Assembly (NCBI GenBank): GCA_022572825.1
Contig: JACZVE010000236.1
Coordinates: 1-5,518, forward strand
Source: SAR324 cluster bacterium
Lineage (GTDB): Bacteria; SAR324; JACQKK01
Length of the DNA: 5,518 bases
Direction: 5' to 3'
The translations under genes and the position numbers were made by a program. The stretch's first letter is position 1. The number at the start of each line of letters is the position of its first letter. This document shows positions 1-5,386 of the stretch, in pieces. The notes beneath the pieces are model-generated. The model worked only from the letters and a program-made list of their open reading frames with translations. It had not been told where the DNA came from and did no database searches.

Positions 1-347
1 GCCTATCAGCAGGCGCCGCCCTGGTTACAGCCCCGGCGCGCCAAGGCCAGGCGCATCCCCGCGAACAGGGGGCGAGTCCACGGCGCCGAAGGCTGAACAT
101 AGGCACCGTAGTGTTTGCAAAGTTGATTATATACAGCAAGATCCCCCGATTGACATTCCGCCTCGGCGGGGTCGTGCGGTTCGACCCGAAGTACGTACCC
201 CATCGCCCCCTGATTGGCGGGGCGGCGATCGGCCCGGCAAAAGCCCGGCGTGCCCAAGGCTGCCCGTGGGCCTCGTTGCCTTCAGTGGGGTTTGGGAGTA
301 GATTACCGCGGACACCCCCCTCTCGCCACCCGCAACACCGGAGCGCC
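1..347. other. Upstream region of cofH with no recognised gene
   Basis: This stretch precedes the cofH start codon. It contains a locally AT-rich patch (about 111-140) inside otherwise GC-rich DNA, which is where a promoter for cofH or for a divergent gene might sit. A perfect TTGACA at 150-155 on + has no acceptable -10 box at 16-18 bases. On the minus strand a TATAAT occurs at 131-126, again without a good partner. The cofH reading frame stays open back to 111, but the translated extension has no resemblance to CofH proteins. Apart from one weak minus-strand frame, listed separately, I see no gene or RNA here. Confidence 0.5.
6..203 (-). CDS. Possible small hypothetical protein, 65 aa
   Basis: This open minus-strand frame would give a 65-residue protein from an ATG at 203-201; a TTG start at 257 would add 18 residues. 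The product has a Cys-rich look (four Cys in the 65-residue form, the last two in the C-terminal CNQGGAC), a mixed hydrophilic body and no signal peptide or membrane segment. I recognise no family. The G-rich bases just before the ATG are at best a weak ribosome binding site. Codon third positions are only moderately GC-rich, which does not argue strongly for coding in this genome. If real it would be divergent from cofH. It could equally be a chance frame in GC-rich DNA, which I think is at least as likely. Confidence 0.2.
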   Translation of the reverse strand: MGYVLRVEPHDPAEAECQSGDLAVYNQLCKHYGAYVQPSAPWTRPLFAGMRLALARRGCNQGGAC

Positions 348-1694
348 ATGACGCAGCCATTCGAGCCGGCCACCGGGCCGCCTTGCGCACCGCCGACGAC
401 CGTGCTCAACCTGTCGCTGGCCGGATCGGAAGTGGGGCCTATCCTGGAACGGGCGCTGGAAGGCCGGGAAACCACCATCGAGGAGGGCACGCGGCTGTTC
501 GAGGCCAGGGGCGCCGAGCTGATGCCCCTGATGGCCGCCGCGGATCACCTGCGGCGCGAGGCGGTCGGCGAGCGCGTCACCTACGTGGTCAACCGCAACA
601 TCAACTTCACCAACGTGTGCGTGAAGCGTTGCGGGTTCTGCGCCTTTTCCCGCGGTCACCGCGCCGGGGAGGGCTACTTTCTGCCCATGGAAGAGGTGGT
701 GCGCCGGGCCAGCGAAGCCTGGGAGCTGGGCGCGACCGAGGTGTGCATGCAGGCCGGCCTGCCCCCCGGTATGGACGGCTGGTACTACGTCGATCTGGTG
801 CGCACGGTAAAGCAGGCGCTGCCGGGGATCCACATCCACGGCTGCTCTCCCGAGGAGGTGCTGTACGGCTCGCAACTGGCCGGCGTGAGTGTGGCGGACT
901 ACCTGGCCGCGCTCAAGGAGGCCGGCCTGGGCAGCCTGCCGGGCACCTCCGCGGAGATTCTCGTGGACGCGGTGCGCGACGTGATCTCGCCCGGCCGGAT
1001 CACCTCCGCGCAGTGGGTGGAGTTGCTGCAAACGGCGCACCGGTTGGGCCTGCCCTCCACCTCGACCATAATGTACGGCCACCTGGAGACCTCGTACCAC
1101 AAGGCGGTCCACCTGCACCGGCTGCGCGCCCTGCAGAAGGAGACGGGGGGCATCACCGAGTTTGTGCCGCTGGGGTTCATCTACGAGGATGCGCCCATGT
1201 TTCAAAAACGGCGCCCCGCGGGCTTGCGGCAAGGCCCCACCGGCATCGAGACGATGAAGATGTACGCGGTGTCCCGCATCATGCTGCACGGCTGGATCCA
1301 TAACGTTCAGGTTTCCTGGGTCAAGGAAGGCCCCAAACTGGCCCAGGTAGGGCTGATGGCCGGAGCCAACGACCTGGGCGGAACGCTGATCAACGAGTCC
1401 ATTTCCACCGCCGCCGGCGCGCGGCACGGTCAGTTGCTGACCCCCACGGTGATGCGCGCGCTGGCCCGCGAGATGGGCCGCATACCCGCGGAGCGCGCGA
1501 CCGACTACCGTATCCTGCGCACCTTCGCGGACCCGGCAGCGGACCCGGAGGACCTGCTGGCCGGGGTGGAGAACGCGGACGCGCGCTTCGGCTCTTACGG
1601 CAAGCTGATCGGCGAGCAACGCTTCCGCTTCAAAGACGTGTACGCACAAGGCAAACGGCCCAGCCCGCAACTGGCCGGCGGCTCCGGACAGTAG
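348..1694 (+). CDS. cofH: CofH-type radical SAM enzyme: 5-amino-6-(D-ribitylamino)uracil--L-tyrosine 4-hydroxyphenyl transferase (F0 synthase subunit 2)
   Basis: This 448-residue protein is the CofH half of F0 synthase. In the known pathway CofH joins a tyrosine-derived 4-hydroxybenzyl unit to the ribityl-uracil intermediate of flavin synthesis, and CofG then closes the ring to give F0, the chromophore of coenzyme F420. The radical SAM cluster motif CX3CX2C is visible as CVKRCGFC, with Cys91, Cys95 and Cys98, after the family-typical NRNINFTNV. Further CofH-like blocks are ATEVCMQAGLPPG (129-141), HIHGCSPEE (162-170), PGTSAEIL (198-205) and NDLGGTLINESIS (341-353). The last block and the CMQ.G motif argue for CofH rather than the related menaquinone enzymes MqnC and MqnE. 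ATG at 348 is chosen because similarity begins soon after it and a close GGAG lies at 340-343. The frame is open upstream to 111, but that extension is not CofH-like. The residue count is slightly above the usual CofH length because of an unconserved N-terminal ~25 residues. No cofG is present in this window; it must lie elsewhere if F0 is made. Confidence 0.93.
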   Translation: MTQPFEPATGPPCAPPTTVLNLSLAGSEVGPILERALEGRETTIEEGTRLFEARGAELMPLMAAADHLRREAVGERVTYVVNRNINFTNVCVKRCGFCAFSRGHRAGEGYFLPMEEVVRRASEAWELGATEVCMQAGLPPGMDGWYYVDLVRTVKQALPGIHIHGCSPEEVLYGSQLAGVSVADYLAALKEAGLGSLPGTSAEILVDAVRDVISPGRITSAQWVELLQTAHRLGLPSTSTIMYGHLETSYHKAVHLHRLRALQKETGGITEFVPLGFIYEDAPMFQKRRPAGLRQGPTGIETMKMYAVSRIMLHGWIHNVQVSWVKEGPKLAQVGLMAGANDLGGTLINESISTAAGARHGQLLTPTVMRALAREMGRIPAERATDYRILRTFADPAADPEDLLAGVENADARFGSYGKLIGEQRFRFKDVYAQGKRPSPQLAGGSGQ

Positions 1695-1766
1695 CTGCGC
1701 CCAGGATGGAAGGCTGGGGCCGTCCCGGCCTGGAAAATCGCCGCACCGCCGCGGCTTCGGGGGACC

Positions 1767-2519
1767 ATGATCGGCCGTTCACGAATCCGCATTGGCGCAG
1801 CCGGCGTGATTCGCTGCGCAATGATCCTGGCGGTGCTGGGATTCGGGCATGGGGCGCACGCCCAAACCCGGGTCGCGCTTTCGCTGTATTCGCTGGAGGA
1901 GGGCAAGCTCGCGTATCGAGCCCGGCGCGTCATCGCGGCGGAGGGCGCGCTGCAGCGGGTCACCACCACCTACACCACGCCGGCGGGCAGCCCCGTTGCC
2001 AAGACGGTGACGGAATTCGAACAGCAGGATCTCACCCCGCTTTCCTATGAGCTGGACGACGCGCGCACCGGGGAGCGGCAGCGCATGGTCCGGGAAGGCG
2101 ACGGGGTGCGCATGAGCCATAAGGAGAACACCTCCGCCGAAACGAAATCCGATGTCGTAGATTTAAAAGCCGGCAGCCTCATCGGCGATACGCTAGCGCC
2201 CTTCATGCAGCGCAACTGGGAGCTCCTTGCAGAGGGGAATACCCTGGAATTTCCCCTGCTCGTGCCAGCCCGGCGCGACGTGTTCTCCTTCCGGGTGCGC
2301 CGCGTGGAGCCGGAGTGGGACATCGCGCCCGGCCGCATGGTCGTCAAAATGGAGCCGGATACCTGGATTTTGCGCCTGGCCGTGGATCCCCTGTACTTCA
2401 CCTTTGCGACCGATCCGCCCCACCGGCTGATGGAATACAGGGGGCGCGGCGTCATCAGCACCGCGAGCGGCGAGACTCAGGACTTGCGAATCACGTACGT
2501 CTACGAGGAGGGGGGGTAG
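1767..2519 (+). CDS. Secreted or periplasmic protein of unknown function (250 aa)
   Basis: The product begins with a clear Sec signal peptide: an Arg-rich n-region (MIGRSRIRIG), a hydrophobic core around residues 17-27, and AHA at 30-32 followed by Gln33, a standard signal peptidase I site. The mature part, about 218 residues, has no cysteine and no further membrane segment. It alternates short hydrophobic and charged strands, suggesting a beta-rich fold. It loosely recalls periplasmic DUF3108-like or LolA-like proteins, but I see no diagnostic motif and do not assign it. ATG at 1767 is preceded very closely by GGGGGA (1759-1764). An ATG at 1821 (residue 19) would cut off the basic n-region, so the first start is preferred. 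It lies 72 bases after cofH and 93 before the luciferase-like gene, so it may be in their transcript, but no F420-linked role can be read from it. Confidence 0.75.
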   Translation: MIGRSRIRIGAAGVIRCAMILAVLGFGHGAHAQTRVALSLYSLEEGKLAYRARRVIAAEGALQRVTTTYTTPAGSPVAKTVTEFEQQDLTPLSYELDDARTGERQRMVREGDGVRMSHKENTSAETKSDVVDLKAGSLIGDTLAPFMQRNWELLAEGNTLEFPLLVPARRDVFSFRVRRVEPEWDIAPGRMVVKMEPDTWILRLAVDPLYFTFATDPPHRLMEYRGRGVISTASGETQDLRITYVYEEGG

Positions 2520-2612
2520 AAGGTGTGAGCGGGCCGCCGCCTACCCATCGGGCTGGCCCGGGTGCGGGCACGGTTCGCCGGATATTCGATTCCGCTCGGA
2601 GAAGGAGTGCAT

Positions 2613-3533
2613 ATGAAGTATGGATTCTCGCTGGTCGTGCGGGGCAATGACGCCACCCCGGAGGCGTTCCTGGCAATGGCGCAGCGGGCCGAAGCGCTCG
2701 AGCTGGACGCGCTGTGGTGCAGCGCCCACATCATCATCCCGCCGCAGGTAAAATCCGACTATGTCATGGTTCCCGGCCGCAAGCACGGGGAGCATTGGAA
2801 GGAGCGCTACTGGGAGCCCTTCACCCTGCTGAGCTACCTGGCCGGGCTGACCCGCAGGATCACCCTGGGCACCAGCATCATCGTGCTGCCCATGCACAAC
2901 CCCTACGAGGTGGCCAAGCAGGTCGCCGAGGTGGACCAGCTCAGCGGCGGGCGATTCATACTCGGCGTCGGGGTGGGTTGGTTCGAGGAGGAGTTCGAGG
3001 TGCTGGGTCAGGACTTTCACACCCGCGGCGCCCGCACCGACGACGCGCTGGCCCTGATGAAGGCGCTGTGGACGACCGAGCCGGTAACGCACAAAGGCCG
3101 GTTTTATTCCGTGCAGGACGCACACTTCGCCCCCAAGCCCGTGCAGCGGCCGCACCCGCCCATCTGGGTCGCCGGCAGCAGCAAGGCCGCGCTGAGGCGG
3201 GCGGCGCGCTATGGCGACGCCTGGCACCCCGTGCGCCCCTCCTACGCCGAGTTACGGCAGGCGCGGCAAGAGCTGGCCGGCTACCTGGAGGCCGAGGGCC
3301 GCAGCCCGGACAGCCTGGGGCTGGCCGTCAAGCTGCCGCTGGTCTTCCAGGACGGCCCCCCCGCGGACGGCCAGTTCCCCACCGAGGGCCGCCCGGCGGA
3401 CATGGTTGCGGCGATCAAGCGATTCCAGGAACTGGGCGCGGAGCACCTCGTCTTCGACTGCGTACCCGAAAAGCTGTCCGTCGCCCTGGACACCATGGAG
3501 CGCTTCGCCCAGGAGGTGCGGCCCCTGCTATAG
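2613..3533 (+). CDS. Luciferase-like monooxygenase (LLM) class oxidoreductase, probably F420-dependent
   Basis: This 306-residue protein belongs to the bacterial luciferase-like TIM-barrel superfamily and looks closest to the F420-dependent Rv2161c-type subgroup. Members transfer hydride between reduced deazaflavin (or FMN in other branches) and an organic substrate in the cytoplasm. Hallmarks are ITLGTSIIVLPMHNP (83-97), the barrel motif SGGRFILGVGVGW (111-123), RGARTDDAL (138-146), the segment KPVQRPHPPIWVAG (175-188) and RYGDAWHP (199-206). The start at 2613 has a strong AAGGAG at 2602-2607 with 5-base spacing; the 17 codons open upstream lack such a site. Near the N-terminus the usual W-x-S-D/E-H segment reads WCSAH (35-39), so an acidic residue near the cofactor site is Ala here, while His39 is kept. 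The neighbouring cofH supports deazaflavin rather than FMN use. The substrate cannot be told from sequence. Confidence 0.9.
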   Translation: MKYGFSLVVRGNDATPEAFLAMAQRAEALELDALWCSAHIIIPPQVKSDYVMVPGRKHGEHWKERYWEPFTLLSYLAGLTRRITLGTSIIVLPMHNPYEVAKQVAEVDQLSGGRFILGVGVGWFEEEFEVLGQDFHTRGARTDDALALMKALWTTEPVTHKGRFYSVQDAHFAPKPVQRPHPPIWVAGSSKAALRRAARYGDAWHPVRPSYAELRQARQELAGYLEAEGRSPDSLGLAVKLPLVFQDGPPADGQFPTEGRPADMVAAIKRFQELGAEHLVFDCVPEKLSVALDTMERFAQEVRPLL

Positions 3534-3581
3534 GCGGTGAGCCGCACCGATCATGGCGCGAGTTATGGGACAGGCAAGCGG

Positions 3582-3607
3582 CCCCCCGCCCCGCCCCGCG
3601 CACCCCC
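3582..3607 (-). other. Putative G-quadruplex motif on the minus strand upstream of the CoA transferase gene
   Basis: On + there are four C-runs of 6, 4, 4 and 5 bases (3582-3587, 3589-3592, 3594-3597, 3603-3607) with spacers of 1, 1 and 5 bases. The minus strand therefore carries four G-runs of at least four with short loops, which meets the usual G-quadruplex pattern. It sits 23 bases before the ribosome binding site of the CoA transferase gene, in the 107-base gap, on the strand that is template for that gene. Whether it folds or has any role is not shown. Random occurrence in GC-rich DNA is possible. Confidence 0.45.
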
Positions 3608-3640
3608 TCGAATGCAGCCCTCCCATTGCAAGGAGCGACC

Positions 3641-4834
3641 ATGCCCACCGATAACGGCCCGCTGCCCCTTTCCCGCTTCACGGTGCTGGACCTGACGCGC
3701 GTGCGGGCGGGGCCGACCTGCGTGCGGCAACTGGCGGACTGGGGCGCGGACGTCATCAAGATCGAGACGCCGGAGGCCGTCGAGGGCAGCGCCACCCTGG
3801 GGGGCCCGCGTCACGGGCCGGACTTCCAGAATCTGCACCGCAACAAGCGCGCCATCACCCTCAACCTGAAGCAACCCGAGGCGCTGGCGCTGTTCAAGCG
3901 GCTGGTGGAACGGGCGGACGTGGTGGTGGAAAACTACCGCCCCGACGTCAAGTACCGCCTGGGTGTGGATTACGAAACCCTCAGCGCCATTAACGCGCGC
4001 CTGGTCTACGGCAGCATCTCCGGCTTCGGCGAGGGCGGCCCCTACGGGCAGCGCCCCGGATTCGATCAGATCGCCCAGGGCATGGGCGGGCTGATGTCCA
4101 TCACCGGGCTGCCCGGTCAGGGCCCCGTGCGGGCCGGCATTCCCGTCGCCGATCTGTCGGCGGGCCTGTTCTGCGCCATGGGCATCCTGACGGCGCTGCT
4201 GGAGCGGGAAGTCTCCGGCAAGGGGCAGTGGGTGCAGACCTCGCTGCTGCAGGCGCAGATCTTCATGCTGGATTTCCAGGCCGCCCGCTGGCTGGTCGAC
4301 GGGGAGGTGCCGCCTCAGGCCGGCAACAATCACCCCACCAGCATTCCCACCGGGGTTTTCAAGACCCGGGACGGCCATATCAACATCGGCGCGGCGGGCC
4401 AGGCGATCTGGGAGCGATTGTGCCACGCCCTGGGGACCGACGATCTGCTGGCCGACCCGCGCTACGCGGACGGCGCCTCGCGCTCGCAGCACCGCGACGC
4501 GCTGAACCCCGCTCTGGAAGCGCACACGCAGCACTATTCCAGCGCCGAACTGATCGCACGGCTCAACGACGCCGGCGTGCCCTGCGGCCCCATCTACAGC
4601 ATCGATCAGGTATTCGGCGACGCGCAGGTCAAGCACCTGGGCATCGCTCAGCAGGTGCACCACGCCGTGCTGGGGGATATCGAGCTGGTGGGCCAGCCCT
4701 TCACCCTCAGCCGCACCCCTACCCGCCTGCGGACGGCCTCACCGGAGCGCGGCCAGGACACCGAGGCCGTGCTGGCCGATCTGGGGCTGAACCCGGAGGA
4801 GATCCGCGGACTGCGGGAGCGGGATATCGTTTAG
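3641..4834 (+). CDS. Family III CoA transferase (CaiB/BaiF/formyl-CoA transferase type)
   Basis: This 397-residue protein is a full-length family III CoA transferase. These enzymes move CoA between carboxylic acids through an aspartyl-CoA mixed anhydride and work as interlocked dimers in the cytoplasm. Visible blocks are VLDLTRVRAGPTC (15-27) and ADVIKIE (36-42) of the CoA-binding half, NKRAITLNLK (68-77), ADVVVENYRP (92-101), FDQIAQGMGGLMSITG (141-156), and GIPVADLSAG (166-175). Asp171 in the last block aligns with the catalytic Asp169 of Oxalobacter formyl-CoA transferase. GVPCGPIYS (312-320) and the closing QPFTLSRTP (352-360) are also typical. The start at 3641 has a strong AAGGAG (3630-3635) at 5-base spacing; the frame is open far upstream only because it reads through the LLM gene out of frame. 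The N-terminal RVRAGPTC resembles formyl-CoA transferase (HVQAGPAC) with Arg22 at the place of its Gln17, so the acid substrate is uncertain. The gene ends at a normal C-terminus and is followed at once by transporter debris. Confidence 0.92.
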   Translation: MPTDNGPLPLSRFTVLDLTRVRAGPTCVRQLADWGADVIKIETPEAVEGSATLGGPRHGPDFQNLHRNKRAITLNLKQPEALALFKRLVERADVVVENYRPDVKYRLGVDYETLSAINARLVYGSISGFGEGGPYGQRPGFDQIAQGMGGLMSITGLPGQGPVRAGIPVADLSAGLFCAMGILTALLEREVSGKGQWVQTSLLQAQIFMLDFQAARWLVDGEVPPQAGNNHPTSIPTGVFKTRDGHINIGAAGQAIWERLCHALGTDDLLADPRYADGASRSQHRDALNPALEAHTQHYSSAELIARLNDAGVPCGPIYSIDQVFGDAQVKHLGIAQQVHHAVLGDIELVGQPFTLSRTPTRLRTASPERGQDTEAVLADLGLNPEEIRGLRERDIV

Positions 4835-5028
4835 CGGTTCTCGGTGTGACCCTGCTTGCCGCCGGCCTGCAGGGATACCTGGTGGGCGTTGGGTCGCTGA
4901 ACACAGACCCGCTCGCGCTCGTATCCCGCGCTTTGTTGATTGCAGGGGGCTTGCTGTTGGCTTTTCCGGAGCTATACAGCAACGGCATCGGCTTGATCCT
5001 CCTGATCCATCGTTTTATCACGCGATAA
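4835..5028 (+). pseudogene. C-terminal remnant of a TRAP transporter fused permease (4TM/12TM type)
   Basis: The frame entering from the end of the CoA transferase encodes about 65 residues to a TAA at 5026-5028. They form two hydrophobic segments (VLGVTLLAAGLQGYLVG and ALLIAGGLLLAFPEL) plus a short hydrophobic tail (GIGLILLIHRF). The pattern, a helix ending in a G-Y-L, a polar loop with one Arg, a helix ending in FP, then a tail containing I-G-L, is what I know from the extreme C-terminus of TRAP transporter fused permeases, large inner-membrane solute importers. The rest of that gene is absent. No ATG lies in the frame; the only nearby start is a GTG at 4846 without a ribosome binding site, so a stand-alone small membrane protein is less likely than a truncated leftover. 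T/A-ending codons are more frequent here than in the genes to the left. Family call moderate, remnant status fairly secure. Confidence 0.6.
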
Positions 5029-5117
5029 GTTTGCGTCGGGAAGACTCCGGCGGAACCTCCCCGTCCCCTCGATTTTCTCTATCTTGTCTTTTAACGGGAT
5101 GGAGATGAAAAAAAAGC

Positions 5118-5146
5118 TTGACGCCATGCTACGCTTGTAGCATAAG
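5118..5146 (+). promoter_or_regulatory. Predicted sigma70-type promoter for the BlaI-like frame
   Basis: A TTGACG at 5118-5123 (five of six to TTGACA) is followed after exactly 17 bases by CATAAG at 5141-5146 (ATAA core of TATAAT, four of six). An eight-base A-run (5108-5115) just upstream could act as an UP-like element. Transcription would start near 5153, about 28 bases before the ATG at 5181, with a weak AGGA at 5167-5170 as ribosome binding site. The overlapping palindrome strengthens the call. Confidence 0.6.
5126..5143. promoter_or_regulatory. Palindromic operator, probably for a BlaI/MecI/CopY-family repressor
   Basis: ATGCTACGCTTGTAGCAT is a perfect inverted repeat with 7-base arms (ATGCTAC/GTAGCAT) around a 4-base centre. 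It contains the TAC-N4-GTA core that fits the dyads bound by BlaI, MecI and CopY repressors. It lies in the spacer between the -35 and -10 boxes and touches the -10, the classic place for autorepression. Repressor identity is inferred from the adjacent BlaI-like frame. A weaker partial dyad (5145-5156, containing TTACAA) follows and could be a degenerate second site. Confidence 0.6.
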
Positions 5147-5180
5147 TGTTACAACTCTAGCAGAACAGGAACCGTCGATC

Positions 5181-5330
5181 ATGAGCAAAACTTTTCCGGA
5201 ACCGACTCGGGCCGAATGGGCCGTGATGAAAAAGATTTGGGATCTCAAAAAATCAACGGTCCGCGAGGTCTTGCCGTTGAGCCGATCCAGCTCTACGTCT
5301 CCGATAGCCTTAACCACAGGATCCGCTTGA
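5181..5330 (+). pseudogene. Truncated BlaI/MecI/CopY-family transcriptional repressor (N-terminal fragment)
   Basis: From the ATG at 5181 the frame gives 49 residues. Residues 8-30 (PTRAEWAVMKKIWDL, then KKSTVREV) match the first helix and turn of the BlaI-type winged-helix domain, where families typically show an L-T-x-A-E-W-x-V-M-x-x-L-W pattern and then a TVREV motif. Similarity stops at Val30. The remaining 19 residues (Ser/Thr-rich) are unrelated, and the frame closes at 5330. Family members are about 120-140 residues and need the following recognition helix, wing and C-terminal dimerisation helices, all missing here, so this product should not repress. In full systems BlaI controls a neighbouring BlaR1-like M56 metallopeptidase or resistance gene; none is in the window. 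The promoter and operator in front of it look intact. The break coincides with the start of NHL-like coding in another frame, suggesting deletion or recombination rather than a simple point frameshift. Confidence 0.7.
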
Positions 5331-5386
5331 CAAGCGTACCGGCGATCCTTCGCATCACAAGCTGGCAGGAAGTCGCGCCGCAGTAG
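5252..5386 (+). pseudogene. NHL-repeat protein remnant, out of frame with the BlaI fragment
   Basis: In the frame one base back from the BlaI frame, the sequence reads INGPRGLAVEP, then IQ, then LYVSDSLNHRIR. This follows the NHL repeat consensus closely (f-x-x-P-x-G-l-A-V-d, then l-Y-V-a-D-s-x-N-h-R-I-r), one blade of a beta-propeller usually found in secreted or surface proteins. Only one blade is visible. After Arg (codon 5324-5326) about 19 unremarkable residues follow to a TAG at 5384-5386, and nothing NHL-like is seen upstream of about 5250 in the same frame. There is no start codon or ribosome binding site, so it is a fragment without its own expression signals. A chance match of this quality is unlikely but cannot be excluded by eye. 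Confidence 0.5.

Noticed and set aside
150..155. Perfect TTGACA as a -35 box for cofH
   Set aside because: The bases 16-18 positions downstream (GC-rich, around 172-179) contain nothing resembling a -10 box.
111..347. N-terminal extension of cofH from ATG at 111
   Set aside because: The extra 79 residues have no CofH-like features and no ribosome binding site stands before 111; ATG at 348 gives a normal CofH.
303..1670. Long minus-strand open frame opposite cofH (455 codons)
   Set aside because: It is a shadow of a GC-rich gene: low-complexity Arg/Gly/His/Ala-rich product with no family resemblance, while the + strand encodes clear CofH.
1701..1733. Hairpin after cofH (GGCCG-TCC-CGGCC with outer CCAGG/CCTGG) as a terminator
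   Set aside because: No T-run follows the stem, so an intrinsic terminator cannot be supported; it may only be GC-rich coincidence.
3534..3545. GCGG-TGAG-CCGC hairpin after the LLM stop codon
   Set aside because: Four-base stem and no T-tract; too weak for a terminator.
2714..3640. Open frame running through the LLM gene into the CoA transferase, as if a 706-residue fusion
   Set aside because: The upstream part is an out-of-frame reading of the LLM gene with Arg/Pro/Gly-rich content; the strong AAGGAG and family-like start at 3641 mark the true N-terminus.
3563..4663. Minus-strand open frame of 366 codons opposite the CoA transferase
   Set aside because: Compositional shadow with no recognisable domain.
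5105..5140. Mini open frame MKKKLDAMLRL with nearby GGAG, as a leader peptide
   Set aside because: It overlaps the predicted -35 and operator and would lie upstream of the transcription start; the GGAG abuts the ATG with no spacing.
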